64,000 nucleotides of DNA, taken from assembly GCA_034508935.3 (NCBI GenBank), contig CM067447.1, positions 39,233,348 to 39,297,347 of the forward strand, given 5' to 3'. The stretch is from Berghia stephanieae. Lineage: Eukaryota; Mollusca; Gastropoda; Nudibranchia; Aeolidiidae. The notes below the pieces were generated by a model. It was not told the origin of the DNA and did not search any database. It saw only the letters and a list, made by a program, of their open reading frames with translations. The position numbers and the translations under genes are program-made. Positions 35,344 through 47,153 of the stretch are shown here, piece by piece (the stretch's first letter is position 1; each line of letters opens with the position of its first letter).

Positions 35344-35925
35344 TCAAATAATACAGTTCACTCCGCTTATACTTATACGCTACACATTCCCGAAAAAAAG
35401 GGAATTTTTTTTTTCTTCTATACAATTGTTCCGCTTAATCGCTACACCTTGATTCCATCTTGATTGGAGAAAAATATATTTCAATAAATAAATAAATAAA
35501 ATAAATGTAATGAAAATTCGTTTCTCAATCAACCATTCCCGCACGTTAATATCGTCTCACGCGCGAAAAAAGTTTTCCTGTCAACGCAATTCCACTATCC
35601 CTCCGACCCCGACTAGGTTATCCAGCCAAGGCCAGGACAAAAGCAAGTAATCTCATTCCAAGACAAAGACAGAAAGCATGTTGGAAAACAGACATAGGGC
35701 TGGCCCCCCAGGAAAACGCGACCGATGCGGCCGCATAATTTGCCATTTACCGCAATGCGGCCGCATAATTCACCTTTTACCGCATAATTATGCAAAATAT
35801 GGCTTTTAGCGTGAATTTATGACCATTGTATGAAGAAAAATGAAACCGAAAAAGTCCGACGATGTTCCCAAATACGTGACAGTGACTTCCCTTTAACTTT
35901 AAAGGGAGGCTATTCCAATTCCAAG

Positions 35926-36212
35926 CAGGGTTGCCAATTGGCAGATTTTATTTTCCGAGGCCTAGGGATGAACGTATAGGTCTACTACACGTTTTCCATG
36001 GCACTTTTTATGTATTAGTATTAGTGATTTTTTTAAACTTGGGAAATGAAAAGAAAATGTATGACATCGGCCTTGAGAATTTTTTGTTTAACAAAACTGA
36101 TGAGTTTTCAAAGGGGGTACTATAAATAGTACGGTTTGGCAGATTTTTGTGGTATTTGGCAGATTTTTAAAATCCAGTTGGCAGAATGCCTGAAATTAAT
36201 CTGGCAACCCTG
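35926..36212. mobile_element. 287-bp hAT-type MITE with perfect TSD
   Basis: CAGGGTTGCCA and TGGCAACCCTG ends, flanked by ATTCCAAG at 35918 and 36213, an exact 8-bp duplication. The interior repeats TTGGCAGATTTT and has no coding capacity. Confidence 0.9.
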
Positions 36213-36241
36213 ATTCCAAGTGTACGATTTGATTTGTCTTC

Positions 36242-36607
36242 TTGAGATCTACCCTGCTAAGCTGCTCCTGTCTCCACCTTGAGAGCCTCACAAAGCTGAA
36301 AACTGTACCCGAGGAGGAGATCGAGAGGTACACCCGGCAGCTTGGGCCCCTCGCGGTGAAGAACTCCATCACCTCTTCTGTTGACGTGCCACATTTTTGG
36401 CAGTCCATTTCGGATGAAGTGCCAGCTTTGGCTGCTTGTGCCAAGTGGTACATATACACCACGATCAACAGCGCTGATGCTGAGCGCAGTTTTTCTGTTT
36501 ACAATCTGATATTGTCAGACAGGCGCAGGAGTCTTAGCACAACGTCTCTGCGACATCTAGCTTGTATGTGCTACAACAAAAAATTAAGTATTGAATTTGC
36601 GTTGTAG
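36242..36607 (+). pseudogene. hAT transposase dimerisation domain
   Basis: Reads HFWQSISDEVPALAACAKWY, then NSADAERSFSVYNLILSDRR and LRHLACMCYNKK before the stop. This is the hATC region. It is related to, but distinct from, the one at 23713 and is more GC-rich than its surroundings. The rest of the protein is missing. Confidence 0.85.
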
Positions 36608-36829
36608 TTCTTTAATTTTGAATTGGTTAAATGTAAATAAAGCAATGGAAAAATTTAGACAGCTATTTATTACTTTTATCTTGTTTTGAATAATTTGTAA
36701 TTTTCCTTGCATAATTTGGGATATTTTTTTGCATATTTCCGAGGGGCCAGATAGGGGGGATAGAAGACACAGTGTGTTCCCCTCTGCTCACTATGGAAGG
36801 TCAGGAACCCCACCCAGAAACATGAATAA

Positions 36830-37355
36830 TTGTTTTTGTTTTTAAGGGTTTTACGGCGCTTGCAACACATTTAGGTTATATCAGCGCCGGTAAAAAGGAA
36901 GAAAATGGTATAGTAAAAAGTTCTAGAATTACAATTAAAGCACCCAAGAAAAAGTAAGACAAAGGGGAACTGAGAACAAATAGGGATCAGATGTAGATTC
37001 CAAGAGCATACCACCAATGTACTTAGTTTGAAATCACCTACAAGTCTCATCCAGACACAAGCACAAAATCAACAAAGAGGAACACACTCAAATGCTTACA
37101 CTATACATTCAAAATAAAAATAATGATACATAACAGAGAGGTGATTTACAAGGAAAAAAATATCATCTCCCAAAACAATAACTATGCATTTGACTGTTTC
37201 CCTCCCAGCTAGGATTCCGGCCAGTGCCAGGACAAAACCAAGTAATCTCATTCCGAGACAAAGACAGAAAGCATGATGGAAAACAGATAAAGGGGATAGA
37301 AGACACAGTATGTACCTCCCTGCCCGCTATGGGAGGTCAGGATCCCCACCCAGAG
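36830..37355 (-). repeat. R540, full length with TSD
   Basis: 526 bp flanked by a perfect 12-bp duplication, AAACATGAATAA, at 36818 and 37356. It landed exactly at the 5' end of the previous R540 copy. Confidence 0.95.
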
Positions 37356-37640
37356 AAACATGAATAAGAAAAGGAAATTTAAAAACAAACAAACAAACAA
37401 AAAAGCCCCCCAAAAACAAAACAAAAATTCAAAAATATTTTTAAAAAAAACAAGCCTTCTAATGTCTTGACACGATGGTCCCAAGCCCGTAGAAAACTCA
37501 GAGAATAATGTCCTATATGAATGGCACACGAACACTGGTGCGTAGGTGCTATTTTTAGCTTCTCTGCTTAATCGCACACATCGCGTAATCGACACGCTAA
37601 CCTGAACTCCCGAGGATGTGCGATTATAAGCGGAGTCTAC

Positions 37641-38582
37641 TGAACTGCTGTTTCATATTTGTCCTGCCCTAGTCGTCGTCTTCTAGTATTTTCCTTGCTT
37701 TCAATTTTGTTGACTTTATATTTATTTAGCTGATTGGATTGTCATACTATTTTATTAAGACATCTGAATAGATATGTACAAATGGCTTGCAACAACACAA
37801 TAAAACTTGCCTTTTAATGGGCATAATTTGCGGTTTCTGGCATAATTTCTCTTTATTAAAAAAAATTTTGGTGGTATAATTTGGGAGGGGGGTGGGGGGT
37901 GGGGAGGGGAGAAAGGCATCTTCCTGGTGGGTCAGGTTAACGGTTACATTGATTATAAATCGTATTTTATATATTCTTGACCTGCTAGTTATGAGGTGGA
38001 CTGTATTTCAACATAAATACAGACTTGCTAACCATTTATACTCCATCCTTGAGCTGAGCATATATACACAATCAAATAATCTCAAAAACAAACAAGCAAG
38101 CAAGCAAACAAATTAACAAATGAAAAACAAAAACAGACAAAGACAAAAATATATACATGTATCATCATTTCAAGTACAGTCTCTAAACCTGCCCCGTTGT
38201 GAATCATTCCTCACTTTATAAATATATAAAAATCAAATTCACAAAGCTGATGCCACATTTGTTTAACTGAAATAATATTTTTCATATACATGCAAATTTT
38301 CCCACGTGATCTATCGCCTCAAAAAGTGACGTTAAAATGTTGCTGTAAAAAACTAGAGTGTACTCAACAAAGATAAAAAGAAACATGGGTCAAATTTCAT
38401 AAATTTATCTATACATTCAATTCTTTTAGCACTAGATGAACGTGACACAATCAAATAGTGGCAGACAAGCCTGCACATATATTCATTTTATTGCTTTTGA
38501 TGGAAGCCCAAAGTCTGATTTATCTCTCTCAACAATCAATGGCCAATTTAACAAAAGAAACAGAAACATTCCGAAGACAACA

Positions 38583-38585
<3 letters not shown>
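37641..38585. other. unassigned DNA with hAT-like scraps
   Basis: GGCATAATTTGCGG and GGTATAATTTGGG at 37810-37880 resemble subterminal hAT motifs. The rest shows no feature. Confidence 0.35.

Positions 38586-38661
<76 letters not shown>
38586..38661. repeat. (TA)n microsatellite
   Basis: About 38 TA units. It replaces the 3' end of the next R540 copy. Confidence 0.95.
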
Positions 38662-38663
<2 letters not shown>

Positions 38664-40069
38664 CAAAAAGTTCTAGAATTACAGTTAAAGCACCCAAGAA
38701 AAGGAAAGACAAAGGGGAATTTGTTAAAAAAGGAAACAGATGTAGATTCCAAGAGCACACTATCAAAGTCCTAATTAGTTTTGAGTACGCCTAAAAGTCT
38801 CATCCAGACACAAGCACAGGACCCCACTAGAAGGAATACACTCAAATGTTTTACAAATCATATATATGTAAAAACAAAAAACCCACATAATCCAGAGATA
38901 GGTATACAGATGTTTCGTTTTGTTTTTAAGGGATTTATGGCGCTTGCAACACATTTAGGTTATTTCAGCGCCAGTAAAAAGGAAGAAAATGGGATAGTAA
39001 AAAGTTCAAGAATTACAATTAAAGCACCCAAGAAAATGTAAGACATAGGGGAACTGGGAACAAATAGGGATCAGATGTAGATTCCAAGAGCACACCACCA
39101 ATGTACTTAGTTTGAATAGTAAAAAGTTCTAGAATTACAATTAAAGCACAAAAGAAAAGGTGAGACAAAGGGGAATTGGTTCAAATACTTTTGTTTTTGT
39201 TTGTTTTCAAGGGTTTTACGGCGCTTGCAACACATTTAGGTTATATCAGCGCCAGTAAAAAGGACGAAAATGGGATAGTAAAAAGTTCTAGAAATACAAT
39301 TGAAGCATCCAAGAGAAAGTAAGACATAGGGGAACTGGGAACAAATAGGGATCAGATGTAGATTCCAAGAGCATACCACCAATGTACTTAGTTTGAGATC
39401 ACCTATAAGTCTCATCCGGACACAAGAACAAAATCCAACAAAGAGGAACACACTCAAATGCTTACATTATACATTAAAAAATAACAAATATACTAATACA
39501 TAACAGAGAGATGATTTACAAGGAAAAAAATATCATCTCCCAAAACAATAACTAGGCATTCGACTGTTTCCCTCCCAGCAAGGACCCCGACCAGGGCCAG
39601 GACAAAACCAAGCAATCTCATTCCAAGACAAAGACAGAATGCAAGCTGGAAAACAGATATAGGGGGATAGAAGACACAATAAGTACGTCCCTGCCCACTA
39701 TGGGAGGTAGGAACCCCACCCAGGGAACAGATGTAGATTCCAAGAGCACATCGTCAAAGTACTTAGTTTGAGATCACCTAAAAGTCTCATCCAGACACAA
39801 GCACAGGTCCAACTAAGAGGAATACACTCAAATGTTTACAAATCATAATATAACATAATATGTAAACTAAACATAATACAATACATAACAGAGAGATGAT
39901 TTACAAGGAAAAAAATATCATCTCCCAAAACAATAACTATGCATTTGATTGTTTCCTTCCCAGCTAGGACTCAGGCCATGGTCAGGACAAGACCAAATAA
40001 TCTCATTCCAAGACAAAGATAGAAAGCATGTTGGAAAACAGATATAAGGGGATAGAAGACACAGTATGT

Positions 40070-40105
<36 letters not shown>

Positions 40106-40798
40106 CACATGGGAGGTCAGGAACCCCAACCAGTATTTTGAGATCACCTAAATGTCTCACCCATACACCAGCACAAGATCCCACTAAGAGGAATACACTC
40201 CAATTTTTACAGTATACATTCAAAATAACAAACATAACAGTAACAGAGATGATTTACAAGGGAAAAAAAATATAATCTCCCAAAACAATAAATATGCATT
40301 TAACTATTTTCCTCCCAGCCAAGCACTATGGCCAGGGCAAAACCAAGTAATCTTTTTGTTTGTTTGTTTGTTTGTTGCTTTAGGTCTCTTCCAACACAAA
40401 TGAGGTTATATGAGAGACCGCTGAAACAAAAAAAACAAGCAATCTAACAAAAATAGTACAAATGTAAATCAAAATCATAACCTAAAGATATCATAAGCTA
40501 AATTATAAATAACCAAGAACAAACAGGCAGAAGATTTACAGAAAAAAAAATATCCCCTGTCAAAAATACAATCACAAACCAAAGAAGCAGGATAGGCTAG
40601 TAAAGAGAAGAAGAAACGACATCACTATCGGATCGTACACCCATGCGAACATCATAGGTTGATGCTCCCATCCAACCACCCGCCCAAGTAATCTCATTCC
40701 AAGACAAAGACAGAAAGCAAATTGGAAAACAGATATAGATGATAGAAGAGACAGCAATGTCACCCTGCCCACTATGGGAGGCCAGGAACCCCACCCAG
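38664..40798 (-). repeat. R540 nest of at least four copies
   Basis: A partial copy (38664-38895) is followed by a copy at 38908-39115 that resumes at 40134. Inside it a second copy (39116-39187, resuming 39724) is bounded by TAGTTTGA/TATTTTGA. Inside that lies a full copy (39188-39723). The outer copy is cut again at 40354-40683 by a sister retroposon and finishes at 40798. A 34-base poly-C run interrupts it at 40070. Confidence 0.85.
40354..40683 (-). repeat. sister retroposon of R540 with TSD
   Basis: 330 bp flanked by a perfect 11-bp duplication, CCAAGTAATCT, at 40343 and 40684. Sense is minus: it begins GGGTGGTTGGATGGGAG, has a middle block ATATTTTTTTTTCTGTAAAT like R540, and ends in a GGTCTCT/AGAGACC hairpin and a (CAAA)n tail. 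R540 shows the same order of parts with different stem bases. Confidence 0.85.
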
Positions 40799-40810
40799 AT
40801 AAATAGGGAA

Positions 40811-41088
40811 TGAGATTAGCGGAAGAGTAGCGTCCCTTGATTGGACGTCACCGGTGGAGAGAGTTATTTGTAAACAAACCAACTACAAGCCAAGCACTCC
40901 AAATAAAAAGTTTATTATTCATATTTCTGTACAGAAATGCATATCATAATCAACGTTATGCATTTTTGTACAGAAATATGAATAATAAACTTTTCATTTG
41001 GAGTGCTTGGCTTGTAGTTGGTTTGTTTACAAATAACTTCTCCACCGGTGACGTCCAATCAAGGGACGCTACTCTTCCGCTAATCTCA
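40811..41088. repeat. long near-perfect palindrome (foldback)
   Basis: Arms 40811-40942 and 40958-41088 are reverse complements with only a few differences around a 15-base loop. No coding capacity. A transcript would form a 130-bp RNA hairpin. Confidence 0.95.
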
Positions 41089-42210
41089 TCTCCTATAGAT
41101 AGATTTATGTATTTACTAATTTCGTCATTAAGGAAAGGGAAAAAGGCATCTTAATTGCAAAATAAGGCGAATAAACTTGACTTTAACCTGATTTCTATAT
41201 ACAGGGCTGTACATGGCAAATGGAAAAAAGATAATCTGATAACAACTCACACACTGCCTTGTTAAAAAATTAACGGTCTCTGTAGGAGATGGTTGTACAT
41301 GTACTTGTAAAAAAAAAAAAAAAATTAAACTAGTATAACATGCATAGCCAACTAGCATTATAATAATATTCATTCAACTTTATCAAACTAAGACCTGTTT
41401 TTGAAGTGGGGGTTTCTACTTCATTTACAGAAAGAACTAAGGTCATCACCTGATTGTTTAATGATATGTACGTATTCTTTTATCACTACTGCCACTACTA
41501 CTACTGCATATTACTGTCAGAGATTTTCCTTTTCTTTGTATTCTGCTTCAGATGTTGGACCAGATCGCTTTTTTTGCTCCATTGCTGGATGGTATGAAAA
41601 CTTAAAATTTTTGAAGCCTTTGCCTTTAGAGTCCTCATTCACTTTCCAGCTGTTCGCATGTAAGTAGCAAAGGCCTGAAATAACGGCTATGTATAGAATC
41701 TTCTCTATAGAAATACTCTATATGGTCTTTTCACAAATAATGAACGTTCATTTAATCTTATGAATGGCTTCACAAGTCCTTAAGTCAAACCTGTTTGATG
41801 TGCCTGTGATTATATTACTCATTACAATGAAAGATTATTCTACTCTAGGCCCTGTGACGATATAATACTTTATTACCATTTCTAGTAATTCTAGTACATC
41901 TAATTTCCTCTCTTTTGTTGATGTAACAAATTTGGAGGGTGGAAGCTGCTGTAGAAAATGCATCCTTTTCTTAGGTCTGACTAGTTGGCAATAGATCAAA
42001 AAAATCTTGTCAGCCTGATGAAGCCCTGCCATGAGCGCATAAATCTGGATATATTGTCGAAAGGAAAGCTAGGCTTTTATTGATAATGGGAAGCCTGACC
42101 TCGAGACAATTCCCTGTTTCTCCGAGGAGCTGACAATATTGTATTTCTAAATGCAGGCAAACTTGCTCTAGATAAGCCAAAGCGGAGCTTGTACGTGGCA
42201 TGTCTTTCCA
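41089..42210. other. unassigned non-coding DNA
   Basis: No gene or element recognised; a short A-run at 41312. Confidence 0.35.
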
Positions 42211-42221
42211 TGCGCTTTTGT

Positions 42222-42704
42222 CTGTTTACGGTGCCTGCAACACATTTAGGTCATATCAGTATCAGCGCCAGTAAAAAGGATGAAAATTGGATAGTAAAAA
42301 CATCCTAGATGTACAATTAAAAGGACTTGAGGAAAAAGTAAGACGAAGGGGAATGGCTGAAATAGGGAACAGTGTAGATTCCAAGAGCACACTATCACTA
42401 TCAGTGTACTTAGTTTGAGATCACCTAAAAGTCTCATCCAGGCTCAAATGTTTACAAACCATATGTTAAAAATTAAAAAAATAACAGTACATAACAGAGA
42501 GATGATTTGCCAGGAAAAAAAATATCATCTCCCAAAACTAACTATACATTTGACTGTTTCCCTCCCAACCAAGGATTCCGGACAGAGTCAAGAAAAAACT
42601 AGTAATATTCCAAGACAGACAGAAAGCAATTGGAAAACCGATACAGGGGGATAGAAGACACCTACATCCCTGCCCACTAAGGGAGGTCAGGAACCCCACC
42701 CAGG
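42222..42704 (-). repeat. R540 copy with TSD
   Basis: Flanked by ATGCGCTTTTG at 42211 and ATGCGCATTTG at 42705. The 3' tail is lost: it starts at GTTTACGGTGCCTGC. Confidence 0.85.
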
Positions 42705-42879
42705 ATGCGCATTTGATTTCTGGTCATTAGCTAATTCCTACACTAAGTGAATAGGGTGAGGTACCATGGAAAGAGCTAGAGTATGCTGGGCCATAAAAAA
42801 ACACCGTAAAGCCTTCCGGTGAGTAAGTATCCTTTTGTGAAACTGGCCTAAGGCCTATAGTGGAATCTTCCCTAAACAA

Positions 42880-43085
42880 ACATTCACCATTATCTTAGAA
42901 GACTTTAATAACCATCACTGTGATTGGGGGCACTCCAAAAATGATCCCCCAGGAATTTCAGTAAGTACATGGGCCAATCAATCAGAACTCACACTGCTAT
43001 ACAACCTGAATAAAAAAGGTACATTGAAATCAGCCAGATGGAAAAAAGAATTCACCCTAGACCTTGCCTTTGTCTAAAAAAAAAT
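42880..43085 (+). pseudogene. LINE endonuclease fragment
   Basis: Reads EDFNNHHCDWGHSKNDPPGI, then LLYNLNKKGTLKSARWKKEF and LDLAFV. This matches residues of the APE-type endonuclease at 51021-51638 ([27 protein letters not shown]). The catalytic GDxN has become EDFN. It is a short dead relic of the same LINE family. Confidence 0.7.
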
Positions 43086-43120
43086 AAAAATGGAAATCCA
43101 ATACCCGCAACAAGAGACGT

Positions 43121-43876
43121 TTTTATTTTTAAGGGTTTTACGGCGCTCGCAACACATTAAGGTCATATCAGCGCCAGTAAAAAGGAAGAAAATGGGTAGT
43201 AAAAAGTTCTTAAGTTTTGTTTTTGTTTTTAAGGGTTTTACGGCGCTTGCAACACATTAAGGTCATATCAGCGCCAGTAAAAAGGGAAAAAATGGGATAG
43301 TAAAAAGTTCTAGAATTACAATTAAAGCATCCAAGAATAAGGCAGACAAAGGGGAATTGGTTCAAAAGAGAACAGATGTAGATTCCAAGAGCATACTATC
43401 AGTGTACTTAAATTGAGATCAACTAAAAGTCTCATCCAGACACAAGCACAGGTCCCCACTAAGAGGAATACACTCAAATGTTTACAAATAATATATAATA
43501 CATAAATAAAACATAATAGAGTGCATAACAGAGAGATGATTTACAAGGAAAAAAATATCATCTCCCAAGACTATAACTATACATTCGACTGTTTCCCTCC
43601 CAGCCAAGGAACTCCGGCAAGGGTCAGGACAAAACTAAGTAATCTCATTCCAAGACAATGACAGGAAACAATTGGAAAACGGGTATGGGGGATAGAAGAC
43701 ACAGCATGTACCTCCCTGCCCACTATGGGAGGTCAGGATCCCCACCCAGAAAGTTCTTAAGCACAAAATAAAAGATAAGACAAAAGGGAATTGGTTCAAA
43801 TAGGGAACAGATGTAGATTCCAAGAGCACACCGTCAAAGTACTTAGTTTGAGATCACCTAAAAGTCTCATCCAGAT
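43121..43876 (-). repeat. R540 nest: full copy inside a copy
   Basis: The outer copy (43121-43214, 43750-43876) is split by a full 535-bp copy at 43215-43749 with a perfect 12-bp duplication, AAAGTTCTTAAG. The insertion point matches that of the nest at 13931. Confidence 0.95.
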
Positions 43877-44271
43877 CAACATTTTTTTCAAAGGATTGAA
43901 TTTATATTCCACAAATTAATAAAGGGAAATAATCATTGTAATGTTTAATCTATATAAGCAATTGATTTTCTGATTGAATACCTTCCAATCAAAGATGTTG
44001 ATTTAAATTTATTATTAATCAACATAATATTTGTAACAAATAGTGAATGTATCAATACTATCTGAAAACATTAAAAGTATATTCGAGGCCAACATGAATA
44101 TTTTATGCAAATCTCCAATACAATATGAAAGATTTTAGTGAAAAACTGGCGTCATATAATCAACTAGATTTTTTTTAATTGTTGAAAATCATTTATGATA
44201 GAGAGGTATTATGGTATAATTCAAATTTTAGAGCTACACGGGAATGAACAATATTATGCTGTTGATTGTTT

Positions 44272-44452
44272 TTTATGTTTTTAAGGGCTTCACGGCGCTT
44301 GCAACGCATTTAGGTTATATCAGCGCCAGCAAAAAGGAAGAAAATGGGATAGTGAAAAGTTCTAGAATTACAAATAAAGCACCCAAGAAAAAGTAAGACA
44401 TAGGGGAACTGGGAACAAATAGGGATCAGATGTAGATTCCAAGAGCACTCAT
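44272..44452 (-). repeat. R540 3' third
   Basis: From GTTTTTAAGGGCTTCACGG to ATTCCAAGAGCACTC. The 5' part is absent, as in 5'-truncated retroposons. Confidence 0.8.
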
Positions 44453-44880
44453 TCAAGTGTCCCAATTTTTTCCCTTATTATCCTTTGCTCCATTCCTTCC
44501 TCAAACTAATTTCCCCCAGCCAACGTTAAAAAAAATAAATTTATAATTATCAGTTACAGGTTTTTTATCGTGCCCAAATGACTTTGACCTTGACTTGGAG
44601 CTTATCCGTACATTTACTGACCAACGAATAAACAAATCGTCATCAAAATTATCCACGGATAAGCGGATACTCATCGAATAATCTAATAATAGCAATGCAC
44701 AGTAAGAGGTAGAAGCATAGCCTGCTCATTGGGATAGGATAATAACAAAAATACGAGTGCGAGCTGTAGGGACGGGGTTGAGGCGGCTTTGCAGTTTTTA
44801 GGAAATAAGACATTTATAAAACCAACTTGAAATTCTTCTAAATAATAAACACCTATGGAAATGCGACCATATAATAAATG
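44453..44880. other. unassigned non-coding DNA
   Basis: No gene or element recognised; ATTATCCACGGATAAGCGGATA near 44618 echoes a similar stretch near 45510. Confidence 0.3.
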
Positions 44881-45300
44881 TGTGGGTCCCTGACATAATC
44901 AGTCACGTGGTGAAAATTTTTGTTTGTTGTTTTGCATTTTTTGAAAGCCCAATGTCTCCTGAGCATTTAAATCTTTATTTGAAGCAAATCAGGTGATTTT
45001 TCATGAAGTTATGGTCATATGCATGGGCAAGGGTGTGAAACCCTAATTTTGAGAAAATCACTTCCAAAGTTGACAAGAGTTGAAATTAAGTATAATAATT
45101 ACCTTCATAAAAAAATTTAAATAAAATATTTAGGAGTAGAATTCATTCAAAATATTTCATCAATATGTAGAGAAAAGTTTTGATTTAATGATTCTTGATT
45201 AGAACTCATTTTCCATAAAAATTGACCTCTTGACTAAAATTGTCAATATCTTCATTCGAAGCTCTTCACCATGCGACTGATTATCTCAAGGACACCCACA
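44881..45300. mobile_element. 420-bp MITE
   Basis: Imperfect inverted ends of about 30 bp (TGTGGGTCCCTGACATAATC and TGTGGGTGTCCTTGAGATAA), with AATG on both outer sides. No reading frame. The superfamily is not clear. Confidence 0.6.
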
Positions 45301-45589
45301 AATGATCATTAAATTTTTAAAGCTCATTATTATTTTTCAAAATACTACTATTGGCAGCTGTAAGCAACCCGACAACCTTTTGATGACACTGCCACAACAA
45401 CATCAGCATCGCCAACCATGTCTAGGTCTACGTCATCACACGACGCAAAGCAACCCGACACAGCTATTAGATGATTTGTTGCATGGATCTGTAACGAATA
45501 AAAATGATTATCCGTTGAGCACCCATCCGTGTTTTATCCACGGACAACTGGTTATGAGTGGATAATCGGTCTCCCTCAACATATCAACA

Positions 45590-45715
45590 ATGTCAAGTGG
45601 AAATTTGTCTTCGGGTTTATTCCAAGGGAAAACAGGAATAGCCCAGGCATCATGGAGAGATAGCTTGCTGAAGGCACATAATGTGATGGATATTTAATGA
45701 ACCAGGGTTCATAGC
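45590..45715 (-). repeat. SINE family II fragment
   Basis: Minus strand CCTGGGCTATTCCTG and CCCTTGGAATAAACCCG match the 3' part of the copies at 17491 and 18795. Confidence 0.5.
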
Positions 45716-45736
45716 AGTCTGTAACCATATGGCTGA

Positions 45737-47140
45737 TTTGTTGGGGCTTTTTTTTCTTTGTCTTTGAGGGTTTTACTGCGCTTGCAACACACCAAGGTCA
45801 TATCAGCGCCAGTAAAAAGGAAGAAAATAGAAAAAAGTTCTAGAATTACAATTAAAGCATACAAGAAAAGGTAAGACGAAGGAGAATAGTACAAATAAGG
45901 GATTGGTGAAGATTCCAAGAGCATACCATCAATGTACTTAGTTTGAGATCACCTAAAAGTCTCGTCCAGAACAAACGCAGGCCCCTACTATGAGGAATAC
46001 ACTCAAATGCTTACATTATAAATTCAAAATAACAAATATAATACAGTGGAACCTCCCGATAACAACATGCCACGGGACCGAGTTTTTATGTCGTTATCCG
46101 GAGGTGTCGTTAGATGGCGTGGTAAGGCCCGTGGGACCAGTTTTTATTAACATTGACAAAACAAACAAAACATTGTAGTGTATTCTTCTTAGAGGGTTCT
46201 TGTGCATTTGTCTGGATGAGACTTCTAGGTGATCTGAACTGAGTACACTGATAGTGTGCTCCTGGAATCTACACCTGTTCCCTATTTAAACCATTCCCCT
46301 TTGACTTACTTTTTCTTATGTCATTTCAATTGTAAATCTGGAATGTTTTTAACTATCCAATTTTCTTCCTTTTTACTGGCGCTGATATGACATAGATGTG
46401 TCACAAGCGCTGTAAAACCCTTTAAAAAAAAACAAGTAATTCGGACGCTGCGAGTTAGATAAAATTCCCCCTCCCACAAAAACACAACAACTACTACTAT
46501 ACTACTACTACTATTATTATTACTACTACTACTACTTCTATCACCACATAATATCACATTTTCCAAGATTTTGTGTTTACTTGCTTACACTTACAATTAT
46601 ACCTTGTTTTTTATTAATGCATATCAGCCAAGATCCGTAAAAAAAAGCTGCGTTCTCATTGGTTTCAAAAGCTGCGCTATCATTGGTTCAAGCAGAAATC
46701 ATTTTTACAAACTTTGAGTACTCATACTCGGTATATTTAGTATCAGATATCTACGAAAATCGCCAAAATGATGACGCCATTCGGAGGTTTTATCAAAAAG
46801 TGCGTCGTTATTTGGAGGGGTTTTTTAAAATTGATCTTAAATAGAAAAAAGTCGGGACCAGGGCCAATGTCGTTATCAGGAGGTTGTCACTACTCAGGGG
46901 TGTCATAATCAGGAGGTTCCACTGTAATAAATAACAGAGATGATTTACAAGGAAAAAAATATCTCCCAAAACTAAAACTACATTTTCCTCCCAGCCAAGG
47001 GCTCCAGTCAGAGTCAGGACAAAACTAAGTCATCTCATTCCAAGACAAAGACAGAAAGCAATTGGAAAACATGAATAGGGGTATAGAAGACACAGCAAGT
47101 ACCTCCCTGCCCACTATGGGAGGTCAGGAACCCCACCCAG
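45737..47140 (-). repeat. R540 copy split by a pogo-like MITE
   Basis: Outer duplication ACCATATGGCTGA at 45724 and ACCGTATGGCTGA at 47141. The copy is interrupted at AAATATAA by the MITE 46044-46924 and resumes with ATAAATAACAGAG. Confidence 0.9.
46044..46924 (+). mobile_element. pogo-like MITE, complete copy 2
   Basis: 881 bp, ends CAGTGGAACCTCCCGATAAC and inverted CAGGAGGTTCCACTG, flanked by TA. It contains a plus-sense R540 fragment (46185-46435) and a short TAC-rich tract. No transposase. It is the same family as 4438-5208. Confidence 0.85.
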
Positions 47141-47153
47141 ACCGTATGGCTGA

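Larger units (their letters stand above)
35700..36750 (+). mobile_element. hAT element, deleted
   Basis: Ends CTGGCCCCCCAGGAAA and, inverted, TTTCCGAGGGGCCAG. Flanks share ATAGGG. GCGGCCGCATAA palindromes lie near the left end. It keeps only the C-terminal domain of its transposase and holds a smaller hAT-type MITE. Confidence 0.75.
35618..36817 (-). repeat. R540 5' part split by a hAT
   Basis: 35618-35699 and 36751-36817 together give the 5' third of R540, ending at CCCACCCAG. The consensus ACAGATATAGGGGGATAG is cut at ATAGGG by the hAT. Confidence 0.8.
35353..37640. mobile_element. pogo-like TIR element holding R540 and hAT
   Basis: Left end TA-CAGTTCACTCCGCTTATA, right end TATAAGCGGAGTCTACTG. 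The interior is taken up by R540 copies and the hAT at 35700. No transposase of its own is visible. Confidence 0.45.
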
